From the NCBI GenBank assembly GCA_023819375.1, contig JAMWDI010000002.1, forward strand, positions 121,176 through 185,175: a stretch of DNA of 64,000 bases. The letters run 5' to 3'. The notes beneath the pieces were generated by a model. That model was not told where the DNA came from, did no database searches, and saw only the letters and a list, made by a program, of their open reading frames with translations. Every line of letters begins with the position of its first letter. Within the stretch, counting starts at the first letter, position 1. The position numbers and the translations under genes are program-made. Below are positions 35,423 through 44,989 of this stretch, in pieces. Source of the DNA: Candidatus Omnitrophota bacterium. GTDB lineage: Bacteria > Ratteibacteria > UBA8468 > B48-G9 > JAFGKM01.

Positions 35423-36169
35423 ATGTTAAAAATTGGAGTTGCTGGAAAAGGAGGAACTGGAAAAACAACTTTAACTTCTTTAATTGTCCTTTCTTTATTG
35501 AGAATGAATGAAAAACCAATTCTTGCAGTTGATGCAGATCCTAATAGCAACCTTGCAGAAAATCTTGGTATCCCTCAGCCAAAATCACTTGTTGAAATTG
35601 TAGATGAAATTGAAAAAATAAAAAATAATCTTCCCTATGGAATTGAAAAAGCAAAATATCTTGAGATGAGAATTCAAGAAGCAATAAAAGAGGAAAAAGG
35701 TTTTGATTTACTTGTTATGGGAAGAACTGAAGGACCTGGTTGTTACTGTTATGCTAATAACCTTTTAAGAGAATGGATGGGAAAAATAGAAAAAAATTAT
35801 AAATTTGTGATTATGGACAATGAAGCAGGTATGGAACATATTTCAAGAAGAACATCTGGAAATCTTGATATTCTTTTGATTGTATCTCTATGTGATAAAA
35901 TTTCTCTTAAAACAGCAGAAAATATTTATAAAATGATAATTTCTCTTGAACTAAACATAAATAAAACATATCTTGTTTTAAATGAATTCAATGGGAAAAA
36001 AATCAAAGAAATTATAAATTTTCCTATTCCAATCGCATTTAGTCTACCTTTTGATGAAGAAATTTACACTATTTCTGAAGAAAATAGGGGAATTTTAAAC
36101 TTATCAGAAAATTCAATTGCCTATCTTAAAGTCAAAGAATTTTTGTCTCTGATTTTAAATAAGTATTAA
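35423..36169 (+). CDS. cooC: CooC-family nickel-insertion ATPase for CO dehydrogenase
   Basis: 248 residues, MinD/SIMIBI class. The deviant Walker A is GVAGKGGTGKTTLTSL (7-22), then DADPNSNLAENLGI. The CooC signature of paired cysteines appears in GPGCYCYANNLLREW (about 110-124), and FVIMDNEAGMEHISRRT gives the switch II aspartate. CooC/AcsF dimers load Ni into the CODH/ACS active site using ATP. It follows the RACE gene after one base, and nothing in the window encodes CODH itself. Confidence 0.9.
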   Translation: MLKIGVAGKGGTGKTTLTSLIVLSLLRMNEKPILAVDADPNSNLAENLGIPQPKSLVEIVDEIEKIKNNLPYGIEKAKYLEMRIQEAIKEEKGFDLLVMGRTEGPGCYCYANNLLREWMGKIEKNYKFVIMDNEAGMEHISRRTSGNLDILLIVSLCDKISLKTAENIYKMIISLELNINKTYLVLNEFNGKKIKEIINFPIPIAFSLPFDEEIYTISEENRGILNLSENSIAYLKVKEFLSLILNKY

Positions 36170-36176
36170 AAAGAGG

Positions 36177-37709
36177 ATGGAAATTGAATTAAACGAACAA
36201 TTTAATGAAGCCTTAAAAATAATTGAAAGTGGAAAAAATTTAATACTCACTGGAAGAGCAGGAACAGGAAAATCAACATTTTTAAAATATTTGTGTGAAA
36301 ATACAAAAAAACAATATGTTCTTCTGGCACCAACAGGAGTTTCTGCAGTAAATATTGGGGGTCAAACAATCCATTCTTTTTTTAAATTTAAACCAAACGT
36401 AACAATAGATGAAGCAATAGAGATAGCAAATAGAAATATTGAAAATGAAATTTATAGAAAAATTGACCTTATGATAATTGATGAAATCTCAATGGTTAGG
36501 GCTGATTTACTGGACTGCATGGACATATTTTTAAAAATTGTCAGAAAAAACAAAAAACCATTTGGGGGAGTCCAAATACTTTTTGTTGGAGACCTTTATC
36601 AATTACCCCCTGTGGTTGATAAAGAAGAGAAAGAAATCTTTACAAAAATTTATGAAACACCATATTTTTTTTCAAGTAATGTAATGAAAAACTTTTCTCC
36701 AGAATTTATAGAATTTGAAAAAATTTATCGCCAAAAAGAAAGGGAATTTATTGATATACTAAACGCAATAAGAAATGATAAGATTACAGAAGAGATGATA
36801 AAAAAATTGAACGAAAGGTATGTTCCAGATTTTAATGAAGAGGAAAATCAGGATTATATATATCTTACGTCTCGAAATGAAGAAGCAAATGAAATAAATA
36901 GAAAAAATTTAGAAAAATTGGAAGGACAAGCAGTTGTTTATACTGCTAATGTAAAGGGAACTTTTGATCCTGAGTATTTCCCAACAGATTTGAAATTAAA
37001 ATTAAAAAAATCTGCAAGAGTAATGCTTTTAAATAATGACAATTTTGGAAGATGGATAAATGGTAGTTTAGGATGGATTAAAAATTTACATTCTGAATAC
37101 ATTGAAGTAATTTTAGATAATGGGAAGGAAATTACTGTAGAACCATATCAATGGGAAATTAATGAATTATATTTTGATAAAAAAGAGGAAAAAATTAAAA
37201 AAAGAACAATTGGAACATTTTCACAAATTCCTGTTCAGTTGGCTTGGGCAATTACTATTCACAAAAGCCAAGGAAAGACATTTGAGAAAGTTATTATTGA
37301 TATAGGAAAAGGAATTTTTGCTCCTGGACAGTTATATGTTGCTTTAAGTAGATGTAGAACTATTGAAGGAATAATTTTAAAAAAACCAATAGAAAAAAAA
37401 CATATTTATATTGACAAAAGAGTTGTGAAATTTCTCACAAAATACCAGTATAAAAAAGCAGAGGAAGATATATCATTGGATGAAAAAATTTTGTTAATAA
37501 AAAGGGCAATTGAAGAAAAAAAGAAAATTCAAATAACTTATTTAAAATCTAATGATGAAAAAACACACAGAGTAATTTATCCTCAAAAAATTTATGAAAC
37601 AGAACTAAATGGAATACCATATATTGCACTTGAAGGTTATTGTTATTTGAAGAATAAAAAGAGAGTTTTTAATCTTAAAAAAATTTTAAAAGCAAAATTA
37701 ATTGAGTAA
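36177..37709 (+). CDS. PIF1-like DNA helicase with C-terminal WYL domain
   Basis: 510 residues. Helicase motifs: Walker A LTGRAGTGKSTFL (25-37), motif Ia LAPTGVSAVNIGGQTIHSFF, Walker B LMIIDEISMVRADLLD, motif III GVQILFVGDLYQLPPV, and near residue 355 AWAITIHKSQGKTFEKV with ALSRCRTIEG. The last 70 residues (about 440-510: KKKIQITYLKSNDEKTHRVIYP, then GYCYLKNKKRVFNLKKI) form a WYL-type domain, as in some thermophile PIF1 helicases, possibly a nucleic-acid or ligand sensor. It unwinds DNA 5' to 3' by family knowledge. It starts seven bases after cooC. Confidence 0.9.
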   Translation: MEIELNEQFNEALKIIESGKNLILTGRAGTGKSTFLKYLCENTKKQYVLLAPTGVSAVNIGGQTIHSFFKFKPNVTIDEAIEIANRNIENEIYRKIDLMIIDEISMVRADLLDCMDIFLKIVRKNKKPFGGVQILFVGDLYQLPPVVDKEEKEIFTKIYETPYFFSSNVMKNFSPEFIEFEKIYRQKEREFIDILNAIRNDKITEEMIKKLNERYVPDFNEEENQDYIYLTSRNEEANEINRKNLEKLEGQAVVYTANVKGTFDPEYFPTDLKLKLKKSARVMLLNNDNFGRWINGSLGWIKNLHSEYIEVILDNGKEITVEPYQWEINELYFDKKEEKIKKRTIGTFSQIPVQLAWAITIHKSQGKTFEKVIIDIGKGIFAPGQLYVALSRCRTIEGIILKKPIEKKHIYIDKRVVKFLTKYQYKKAEEDISLDEKILLIKRAIEEKKKIQITYLKSNDEKTHRVIYPQKIYETELNGIPYIALEGYCYLKNKKRVFNLKKILKAKLIE

Positions 37710-37727
37710 TTCAAAAATTTTAAAAAA

Positions 37728-38369
37728 TTACGAACTCAAAAGAATTGGGAAAAGGTTTTTAAAAAGAAAAGAAGGTAATTGTTTTTTTGTTAATTTGCGT
37801 TTTATAATTTTGCCATTTTTAAATATAAAATAGATCTCGGATTTTTTCCCATCTCCAAAAAAATCAGGAGTATTTCCTATTATAAGATCAAGTTTTTTCT
37901 CTTTTAATTTCTTTTCAGCATTTTTTAAAATGTCATCTGTTTCAAGAGCAAAACCAATTACTTTCTGATTTTCCTTTTTAATTTTTGATACACTTTTTAA
38001 AATATCTGGATTAGGAACAAGTTTTAAATTCCATTCTTTTTTTCTTTTAAGTTTCTTTTTAAATCTTCTATATGGACGCCAATCACAAACAGCTGATGAC
38101 ATTATGAGAAAATTTACTTTTGGAAAATATTTTAAAATTTCTTTTTGCATTTCTCTTGCAGTTTCAACTTTTATAAATTTGACATTTTCAGGAGGTTTAA
38201 GATGTGTAGGACCACTTACAAGGATAACATCAAAACCATTTTTTTTTGCATATTCGGCAATTAAATACCCCATTTTACCTGTTGATGGATTACTAATGTA
38301 TCTAATAGGATCAATATATTCTCTTGTAGGTCCAGCACTTACAAGAATTTTTATCTTTTTGCCATCCAT
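37728..38369 (-). CDS. coaB: Phosphopantothenate-cysteine ligase (stand-alone CoaB)
   Basis: 213 residues of the CoaB domain: [31 protein letters not shown] at the start, [19 protein letters not shown] and GFALETDD. It joins cysteine to phosphopantothenate in coenzyme A synthesis. Most bacteria fuse this to CoaC (decarboxylase), but the CoaC half is absent here and no coaC gene is seen nearby. Its start overlaps prfB by 19 bp. It converges on the PIF1 gene, 18 bp apart. Confidence 0.88.
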   Translation of the reverse strand: MDGKKIKILVSAGPTREYIDPIRYISNPSTGKMGYLIAEYAKKNGFDVILVSGPTHLKPPENVKFIKVETAREMQKEILKYFPKVNFLIMSSAVCDWRPYRRFKKKLKRKKEWNLKLVPNPDILKSVSKIKKENQKVIGFALETDDILKNAEKKLKEKKLDLIIGNTPDFFGDGKKSEIYFIFKNGKIIKRKLTKKQLPSFLFKNLFPILLSS

Positions 38370-39433
38370 TCTATTTCTGCTTCCAGAAATAAATCTATTT
38401 CTCCATCCATAACACTCTCTATATTTGAAGTTTCAACTTCGGTTCTATGATCCTTAACAAGTGTATATGGACAGAATATATACGATCTAATTTGACTTCC
38501 CCATGTAATTTCTTTTTCCTGACTTCTTCTTTCTTCTTCTTTCTTCCTTTTTTCTTCAAGATATAACTGATATAATCTACTCTTTAATATTTTTAATGCA
38601 ATTTCTTTATTTTTATATTGACTCCTCTCATTCTGACACTGAACAACTATCCCTGTTGGTTTATGTCTTATCCTTACAGCAGTTTCTACTTTATTAACAT
38701 TCTGTCCACCATGTCCACTTGCTCTAAAAGTTTCAATTTCAATATCTTCATCTTTTATTTCTATTTTTATATCTTCTTTTACCTCAGGGATAACGCTAAC
38801 TCCTGCAAAACTTGTATGTCTTCTTCTATTTGCATCAAAAGGTGAAATTCTGACAAGACGATGAACTCCTGTCTCTCCTTTTAAATATCCATATGCTTTC
38901 TCTCCGGATATTATAGCAGTTATTCTTTTAAGTCCTGCCTCTTCACCGGGTAGAAAATCAATAACTTTTACTTCATATCCTTTTTTTGCTGCCCATTTAC
39001 TATACATTCTCCATAACATACTAACCCAATCACATGCTTCTGTGCCCCCAGTCCCAGAATGTAAGGTTATAATTGCATTACTTGAATCTTCAGGTGTCCA
39101 GATATATTCAAATTTTATTTTTTTTATATTTTCTTCAATTCTTTTTAAAATTACTTCTCCCTCATTTTTAAGTTCTTCATCATAAGATGTCTGTAAGAGT
39201 TCATATAAAGTTTCACATTCTTTTATATCTTTTTCTATTTCCTCCACTTTTTCTTTTCTTTCCTTTAAAGTATTCCACATTTCAATTTTTTTCTTATCAT
39301 CAAGAAATCCCTTTTCTTGTTTTTCTTTCTCAAGTTTTTCAAAATTTTTAATATCTTCATCTATTTTAAATTTTATCTTAATATCCTGCCATTTCCTTTT
39401 AATTTCTTCAATTTGCTCTCCTATCTTAATCAT
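38351..39433 (-). CDS. prfB: Peptide chain release factor 2
   Basis: 360 residues. A coiled-coil N-terminal domain is followed by [27 protein letters not shown] containing the SPF tripeptide that reads UGA/UAA stop codons, and [20 protein letters not shown] containing the GGQ peptidyl-hydrolysis motif near residue 240. The frame is continuous, so the programmed +1 frameshift found in many prfB genes is not needed here. It overlaps obgE by 8 bp. Confidence 0.95.
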   Translation of the reverse strand: MIKIGEQIEEIKRKWQDIKIKFKIDEDIKNFEKLEKEKQEKGFLDDKKKIEMWNTLKERKEKVEEIEKDIKECETLYELLQTSYDEELKNEGEVILKRIEENIKKIKFEYIWTPEDSSNAIITLHSGTGGTEACDWVSMLWRMYSKWAAKKGYEVKVIDFLPGEEAGLKRITAIISGEKAYGYLKGETGVHRLVRISPFDANRRRHTSFAGVSVIPEVKEDIKIEIKDEDIEIETFRASGHGGQNVNKVETAVRIRHKPTGIVVQCQNERSQYKNKEIALKILKSRLYQLYLEEKRKKEEERRSQEKEITWGSQIRSYIFCPYTLVKDHRTEVETSNIESVMDGEIDLFLEAEIEWMAKR

Positions 39434-40415
39434 TTTTTAATTCCTCCCATATTTTTTCAAGTAATTCTTTTAGACCTTCTCCTGTAAGAGCAGAAATAAA
39501 ATAAATTTCTTTAAAATACCTCTTTGCTTTTTCAATATTTTTCTTACTCATTTCAAGATCAATTTTATTTCCAACTACTATTTCTTTTTTCTTCACAAGT
39601 TCTTTACTATAATTTTCTAACTCTTTTCTTATATTTTTATATCTATTTATTATATCATTTTCACTTAAATCAATCAGATGAAGCAAAATTTTTGTTCTTT
39701 CTATATGTTTAAGAAATTTCATTCCAAGGCCCTTACCTTCTGAGGCCCCTTCAATCAATCCTGGAATATCTGCAACAACAAAACTTCTATAATCACCAAG
39801 ATCTACAAGACCAAGATTGGGTTCCAAAGTCGTAAATGGATAATCTGCAATTTTAGGTCTCGCTTTTGAAATTTTTGATAATAAAGTACTTTTCCCGCTG
39901 TTTGGATATCCAATTATTCCCACATCTGCAATGAGTTTCAATTCAAGTTTTATTCTTTTTTCTTCTCCTTTCTCTCCTTTAGTCGCAATTCTTGGGGTTT
40001 GATTTGTAGATGATTTAAAATGAGTATTTCCAAGCCCACCTTTTCCACCTTTTGCTACAACAACATAATCATTTTCTTTTACAAGGTCTGCCAGAATTTT
40101 TTCCTGTCCATCTAAAATTTCTTTTACAACAGTTCCACAAGGAACTTCTATAATCAAATCCTCTCCATCCTTTCCCTTTTTATTGTTACCACTACCATTT
40201 CTACCATTTTCAGCAAAAAAATGTTTTTGGTAGTGAAAGTCAATTAAAGTTTTTTTATTTCTTACTGCTTTAATTATTACGTCTCCACCCTTACCACCAT
40301 CTCCTCCCCAAGGTCCACCACGTGGTATTCCTCTTTCTCTTCTAAAAGCAATACATCCATCTCCACCTTTTCCACCTTTAACAAATATTTCTGCTTCGTC
40401 AATAAACTTAGCCAT
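39426..40415 (-). CDS. obgE: Obg-family GTPase (ObgE/CgtA)
   Basis: 329 residues. The glycine-rich Obg fold (1-158: [33 protein letters not shown]) is followed by the GTPase domain: G1 [11 protein letters not shown] (about 167), G3 [19 protein letters not shown]4 VVGNKID and G5 [10 protein letters not shown]. The variable C-terminal OCT domain of some homologues is absent. It acts in ribosome assembly and stress control. It overlaps the phasin-like gene by 8 bp. Confidence 0.96.
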   Translation of the reverse strand: MAKFIDEAEIFVKGGKGGDGCIAFRRERGIPRGGPWGGDGGKGGDVIIKAVRNKKTLIDFHYQKHFFAENGRNGSGNNKKGKDGEDLIIEVPCGTVVKEILDGQEKILADLVKENDYVVVAKGGKGGLGNTHFKSSTNQTPRIATKGEKGEEKRIKLELKLIADVGIIGYPNSGKSTLLSKISKARPKIADYPFTTLEPNLGLVDLGDYRSFVVADIPGLIEGASEGKGLGMKFLKHIERTKILLHLIDLSENDIINRYKNIRKELENYSKELVKKKEIVVGNKIDLEMSKKNIEKAKRYFKEIYFISALTGEGLKELLEKIWEELKND

Positions 40416-40662
40416 TTTTTATTTCATCTTTTAATTTTTCTAATTCTTCTTTTGTAACAAAACCAATAGATTTAATTAATTCTCTAAGTATACCTTTTGG
40501 GATTTTACAAATTTTAACAATCTCTTTTTTTAAATTTTCCAAATCCTCTGAATGTTTCTTCCCTTTATCTTCAATTTCTTCAATTATTTTTTTCAATTTT
40601 TCTTTGAAAAAATAAATGGAACCAATTCCTAAATTTAAAAGTTTTTTAGAAATTGTTTTCAT
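40408..40662 (-). CDS. Small phasin-like helical protein
   Basis: 84 residues, highly charged and helical (LGIGSIYFFKEKLKKIIEEIEDKGKKH, then LIKSIGFVTKEELEKLKDEI). The pattern fits the phasin/polyhydroxyalkanoate granule-associated-like family often encoded next to housekeeping genes, whose members are not always linked to PHA. No PHA synthase is visible, so the name is structural. It overlaps both uvrC (17 bp) and obgE (8 bp). Confidence 0.6.
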   Translation of the reverse strand: MKTISKKLLNLGIGSIYFFKEKLKKIIEEIEDKGKKHSEDLENLKKEIVKICKIPKGILRELIKSIGFVTKEELEKLKDEIKNG

Positions 40663-42097
40663 AATTTATCACCTCCTTTGCTTTTTGAATAATCTCATTT
40701 GCAACTTTCTCTGAAATGCCTATTTTCTTTAAATCTTCTAATTTAAGATTTGCAAGTGAATTAATATCTGGAAAATTCAAAATAATCTTTCTTTTTGTTT
40801 TTTCTCCAACACCTTTAATTTCATCAAGAAAAGAAAACTTAAATTCCTTATTTCTTAATTTTCTATGATAAGAAATTGCAAATCTATGTGCTTCATTTCT
40901 TATTCTTTGTAAAAGTTGTAATTCTGGTAAAGATAAATCAAGTTTAATTGCTTCCTTTTTTCCTTCAACATAAATTTTTTCTTCTTTTTTTGCAAGTGAT
41001 ATTACAGGTATTTTTAAATTGTACCTTTTAAGAACAGATAAAGCAACGTTTAAATGTCCCTTTCCACCATCAATAAGGATTAAATCTGGCAGAAATTTTC
41101 GTTCTTCTTCAGTATCAAATCTTCTTGTTAACACTTCTTCTATCATTTTATAATCATCAATACCTCCAATAGTTTTAATTCTATATCTTCTATATTCATC
41201 TTTATTGGGAATACCCCCAATAAAACATACTTTACTCCCGACTGAATAAACCCCTGAAATATTTGAAATATCATATCCTTCTATAACATTTGGAATTTTT
41301 GGTAGATTTAAAATTTTTGCAAGTCTATAAAGAACATTTTCTTCACTATATTTATATAAATCCTCTTCATCTCTTATTGGAAATTTTTTTGCCATTTCGT
41401 TGAGAAGGAATAATCTCTTTTTTATTTTATCTGCTTCCTCAAAATTTAATTTTTTTATTTCTTCAAGCATCCATTTTCTTAACTTTTTTTCAAATTCTTT
41501 ATATTTGCCCTCAAAAAAAGCAATAATACCTTCAACAAGTTTTTGATATTCTTCTTTTGTAATTTTATTTTCACAAGGGCCTGAACATCTTCCAATGTAA
41601 TATTGAATACAGAGTTTTACTTTCCCTGAATCAATTTTTTTATCACAATTTCTCACTGGATAAAACTTTCTCAAAAATCTAACTGTTTCTTTTAAAAGTT
41701 TTTTATTTGTAAATGGGCCATAATAAATAGCATTTTCTTTCTTTTTTTCTCTTACAATCTGAATAGATGGGAAATCTTCTTTCGTAATTCTTAACAATGG
41801 ATAACTTTTACCATCCTTTAAATTTGTATTATATTTGGGTTGAAATTTTTTAATGAGTTGATTTTCAAGTATAAGTGCTTCTGCTTCTGAAGCGACTGGT
41901 ATAACCTCAAAATCATATATTTTTTCAGAAAGAACAAGAAGTTTTGTATTATTGCCAGAAGGAGTGAAATATGAACGAACTCTTTTTGCAAGAGATGACG
42001 CTTTTCCAACATAAATTACATTGCCTTCTTTGTCTTTCATTAAATAAACACCTGGAGAATCAGGTAACTTTTTAAGTTTCTCCTTTATCAGTTCCAT
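40646..42097 (-). CDS. uvrC: Excinuclease ABC subunit C
   Basis: About 483 residues from the ATG at 42097 (MELIKEKLKKLPDSPGVYLM). The open frame extends eight codons further to a TTG, but that start lies deeper inside the upstream gene. Domains are GIY-YIG nuclease (SPGVYLMKDKEGNVIYVGKASSL), a cysteine cluster (RNCDKK, LCIQYYIGRCSGPCEN), UVR motif (LNFEEADKIKKRL), RNase H-like nuclease (GYDISNISGVYSVGS, LILIDGGKGHL) and helix-hairpin-helix repeats. It makes dual incisions in nucleotide excision repair. It is shorter than the usual 550-600 residues, with the loss in linkers. Confidence 0.94.
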   Translation of the reverse strand: MELIKEKLKKLPDSPGVYLMKDKEGNVIYVGKASSLAKRVRSYFTPSGNNTKLLVLSEKIYDFEVIPVASEAEALILENQLIKKFQPKYNTNLKDGKSYPLLRITKEDFPSIQIVREKKKENAIYYGPFTNKKLLKETVRFLRKFYPVRNCDKKIDSGKVKLCIQYYIGRCSGPCENKITKEEYQKLVEGIIAFFEGKYKEFEKKLRKWMLEEIKKLNFEEADKIKKRLFLLNEMAKKFPIRDEEDLYKYSEENVLYRLAKILNLPKIPNVIEGYDISNISGVYSVGSKVCFIGGIPNKDEYRRYRIKTIGGIDDYKMIEEVLTRRFDTEEERKFLPDLILIDGGKGHLNVALSVLKRYNLKIPVISLAKKEEKIYVEGKKEAIKLDLSLPELQLLQRIRNEAHRFAISYHRKLRNKEFKFSFLDEIKGVGEKTKRKIILNFPDINSLANLKLEDLKKIGISEKVANEIIQKAKEVINYENNF

Positions 42098-42356
42098 TTT
42101 TTTGTTTACTTTCTTTTTCAACTTCTTCTACATAATTTAATTGTAAATCTGTAATTGTTGTAATTAAAAATCTATTTTCCTCATCTGTCAGATTTCCTTT
42201 TGTCTTTTCTTTTAATGTTTCAAGTATTTCTATAATTTGCTTTGCAAGTTCAAGATTTTTTTCTATTTTTCCTGTCATTGGATTTGTAATTTTTCCAAGT
42301 GCTCTCCACCCCATTTCAGCAAAAAAATCTACAATAAAATTAAACATATTCTTCAT
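42072..42356 (-). CDS. DUF1844 family protein
   Basis: 94 residues. The segment LGKITNPMTGKIEKNLELAKQIIEILETLKEKTKGNLTDEENRFLITTITDLQLNYVE is a good match to the DUF1844 pattern, whose members are small soluble helical proteins of unknown role. The C-terminal tail is lysine/glutamate-rich. It overlaps the start of uvrC by 26 bp. Confidence 0.85.
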   Translation of the reverse strand: MKNMFNFIVDFFAEMGWRALGKITNPMTGKIEKNLELAKQIIEILETLKEKTKGNLTDEENRFLITTITDLQLNYVEEVEKESKQKNGTDKGET

Positions 42357-42408
42357 TGCTATACCTCCTGGACCTATTTATTTATTATACCTAAGAGAGA
42401 TAACGATT

Positions 42409-43002
42409 TTAAAGATTGGTAAAGAATTTTACCATAGAATAACTTAATGGAGAAAGAAAATTTAAAAATCCCATTAAAGCAAGGAAAATTATTATGAATA
42501 CTCCATATCTCTCAAGCATTTCATATTTGTATCTTAAATTATATGGCAACAAAACAGCAAAAATTCTTGAACCATCAAGTGGAGGAATAGGAATTAAATT
42601 AAAAAAAGCGAGAATAAAGTTAATAAAACTTCCTATTTCAAAATACTCTATTCTAAAAAATTTATAAAATAAAGCAAATGTAATGCCCAATAAAATATTG
42701 CTTAGTGGTCCAGAAAAGCCAACTGTAATCATCCCAATTTTATAATTTTTGAAATAATAAGGATTAATGGGAACTGGTTTTGCTATTCCTATTAATATTG
42801 GGGAACGGAAAAAAATAAGAATAATTGGTAAAAGGAAAGTCCCAAAAGGGTCTATATGTGGTAGAGGATTTAAAGTTAAACGTCCCATATATTTTGCTGT
42901 TGGATCCCCATTTTTAAGTGCAATATAACCATGTGCAATTTCATGAATTATTACTGAGAAAAATAAAAATATGAAAAAAATTATTTTGTCAATTGTTCCC
43001 AT
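42409..43002 (-). CDS. Site-2 protease family (M50) membrane zinc metalloprotease
   Basis: 197 residues with several membrane segments. The catalytic motif is VIIHEIAHGYIAL (HExxH, about 19-24) in the first transmembrane helix. The third zinc ligand lies in LIPIPPLDGSRIF (about 135). IAKPVPINP is also typical of the family. This is the short YwhC/Rip3-like type without a PDZ domain. It cleaves substrate proteins within the membrane; the target is unknown. It follows the DHOD-like gene after three bases. Confidence 0.9.
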   Translation of the reverse strand: MGTIDKIIFFIFLFFSVIIHEIAHGYIALKNGDPTAKYMGRLTLNPLPHIDPFGTFLLPIILIFFRSPILIGIAKPVPINPYYFKNYKIGMITVGFSGPLSNILLGITFALFYKFFRIEYFEIGSFINFILAFFNLIPIPPLDGSRIFAVLLPYNLRYKYEMLERYGVFIIIFLALMGFLNFLSPLSYSMVKFFTNL

Positions 43003-43005
43003 TTT

Positions 43006-44100
43006 TTAATCTAAATCTTTCACTAACACAGGTATCAATCCATCAAATGGATGAAAAAGTAATTCATAAAGAACTTTATCAAATTTATTTCCTTTCTTTT
43101 TAATAAAATCTTTTTTCACCTTTCCTAAGATATAACTCAAAATCTGGACATTTTCTGCACCTGCTTTTAAATATTGACAAATATGTTTTCCAGTGTAAAT
43201 ACCACCTGTCCCTGATATAGAAAGATCTGGAAACTCTTCTTTTATTGTTTTAATCATTATTAAATTTCTCTCTCTCAATTCTTTCCCTCCCCAAGCACAG
43301 TTTAGTTCCTTTTTAAAAATCCTATTTCCTATTATGACACCATCTGCTCCGCCTTTAACCGCTTCTTTCACAATTTCTACCTGAAAATCAATTCCATAAT
43401 CAAGATTTAATATTTTACAGAAAACATTTATATTCTTTGAAACACTTTTAACAACTCCTGGAATTTCTCTATACCATCTTAAAATATTTTTCTTGTCAGC
43501 AAATTTTTCATCGTATATCAATGCTGGACAAAAATCAATCTCAAAAATATTGTATCCTATTTCAAATAGCCTTTTTGTTGTATATATCCACTCTTCTTTT
43601 TTTAATTCCTCATCTGGACCAGGAAAATGGCATATAATTGAAGTTACAATTAAAAAATTTTCATTTAAATAGGGAAAAACATTAACTGCAAATTTTATGT
43701 ACTCATTCAAACTCCTTACATCTCCTCTACCATCCCACAAAATTACAGGAAAAATGCCTTCTTTATCAAAATCTTCATAAACTGTTTTTAAATATGTCAT
43801 TTTTTTTCTATAAATACTCATTGAACATAAACCATTTTCATCTTCACCAACAACAGATTTTAATACACAACCAGCATAACCCGCCATTTTTATTTTTTCT
43901 ATTTGTTGTATTTCCCTTGTTAATTGACCTGGGGCCACAAGAATAGGATGAATAAGATTAATTTTTCCATATTTACCTTTTATATCAATACCTAATTCAC
44001 TTTTTAAAATTTCTGGAAGTTTCTCATCTATTGAATTTTCTAAATAATATTTACTCAATTCTTCTAACTTTCTTTCAGTTTCCAATTTTGAATTCCTCAT
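43006..44100 (-). CDS. Dihydroorotate dehydrogenase-like FMN barrel protein
   Basis: 364 residues. An extra N-terminal helical segment (1-45) precedes a DHOD/DPYD-like TIM barrel: NLIHPILVAPGQLT, GYAGCVLKSVVGED, FCKILNLDYGIDFQVEIVKEAVKGGADGVIIGNRI (about 230-262), and LSISGTGGIYTGKHICQYLKAGAENVQI (FMN-phosphate loop). The substrate is unclear because the catalytic Cys/Ser loop is not recognisable. It overlaps the DapA-like gene by 26 bp, so the two may act in one unknown pathway. Confidence 0.72.
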   Translation of the reverse strand: MRNSKLETERKLEELSKYYLENSIDEKLPEILKSELGIDIKGKYGKINLIHPILVAPGQLTREIQQIEKIKMAGYAGCVLKSVVGEDENGLCSMSIYRKKMTYLKTVYEDFDKEGIFPVILWDGRGDVRSLNEYIKFAVNVFPYLNENFLIVTSIICHFPGPDEELKKEEWIYTTKRLFEIGYNIFEIDFCPALIYDEKFADKKNILRWYREIPGVVKSVSKNINVFCKILNLDYGIDFQVEIVKEAVKGGADGVIIGNRIFKKELNCAWGGKELRERNLIMIKTIKEEFPDLSISGTGGIYTGKHICQYLKAGAENVQILSYILGKVKKDFIKKKGNKFDKVLYELLFHPFDGLIPVLVKDLD

Positions 44101-44989
44101 ATAATTTTCTTATTTTTTCTTTTTCTTCCTTTTCTAATGGTAAAAGTGGAGGTCTTACCAAAGAATTTTTAAAAATTCCCATACAAACAAGAAATTCTTT
44201 AATTCGAGCCTTATAATCTCTTATCGGTTTTTTAAAACAAAATTTACATATTTTTTCTATTTTACTATAAATTTCGTAAGCCTCTTCATATTTCTTTTCT
44301 TTTAATTTTTCAATCATTTCAACCTGCATTTCTGTAAAAATTGAACCAAAACCAATCAATGCACCATCAGCCCCAAACAAAAAAGATTCTGGTATAAAAT
44401 TGTCATTACCTGTTAAAATTATCAATTTTTTAGGCAATGATTTTAAAAATTCTACTATTTCTTTAAAAACTAAAATATTAAAACTTGCTTCTTTTATGGC
44501 AACAATATTTTCTATGTTTACAAGTTCTAAAAGTGTTTCCTTAGAATAAAAAGTTCCTCCAAGAATTTCTTGAAGTTGAAAAATAATCATTTTAACACCA
44601 ATCTTAGAAATTTCATAATGATATTTTATTATAACTTCGTCTTTTATTGAACCTCCTCTAAAAGATGGATGTGGAAAGACAAGAAAATAGTCAACACCAA
44701 GATCCCGATATTCTTTACCAAAATTGACAACCTCGTAAGTAGTTGTTCCTCCAAGGCCAGAAATAAGGGGAATTTTTTCTTTAATTATATCTTTTGCAAT
44801 TTTTATAATTTTTTTCCTTTCTTCGTGAGTTAAAAATTGACCTTCACCCGCATCACTATTAACAACAAGCCCTTTAATACCTGATTGTATTATACTTCCA
44901 ATATATTCTCTCAATAAACCCTCATCTATTTCAAAGTTTTCCTTAAATGGAATAACTATTGCTGGTAAAAGTCCTTCAATGCATTTCAT
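44075..44989 (-). CDS. Dihydrodipicolinate synthase-like aldolase
   Basis: 304 residues of the class I aldolase DapA/NanA superfamily. The Schiff-base lysine is K166 in IVAIKEASFN and the fold order is standard (GLLPAIVIPFKENFEIDEGLLREYI). The dihydrodipicolinate-synthase GTTGE loop reads SDAGEG, and the YN tyrosine is replaced (IIFQLQ). It is therefore probably not a true DapA but another member with different substrate. It overlaps the DHOD-like gene by 26 bp and murJ by 4 bp. Confidence 0.8.
   Translation of the reverse strand: MKCIEGLLPAIVIPFKENFEIDEGLLREYIGSIIQSGIKGLVVNSDAGEGQFLTHEERKKIIKIAKDIIKEKIPLISGLGGTTTYEVVNFGKEYRDLGVDYFLVFPHPSFRGGSIKDEVIIKYHYEISKIGVKMIIFQLQEILGGTFYSKETLLELVNIENIVAIKEASFNILVFKEIVEFLKSLPKKLIILTGNDNFIPESFLFGADGALIGFGSIFTEMQVEMIEKLKEKKYEEAYEIYSKIEKICKFCFKKPIRDYKARIKEFLVCMGIFKNSLVRPPLLPLEKEEKEKIRKLYEEFKIGN

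Noticed and set aside
37702-37739. TTGAGT/ACTCAA inverted repeat between the convergent PIF1 and coaB genes
   Set aside because: The stem is six AT-rich pairs with a 26-base loop and no proper T-run, too weak to call a terminator.
38351-39433. Programmed frameshift in prfB
   Set aside because: The release factor frame is continuous from start to stop, so no in-frame TGA or slippery CTT is needed.
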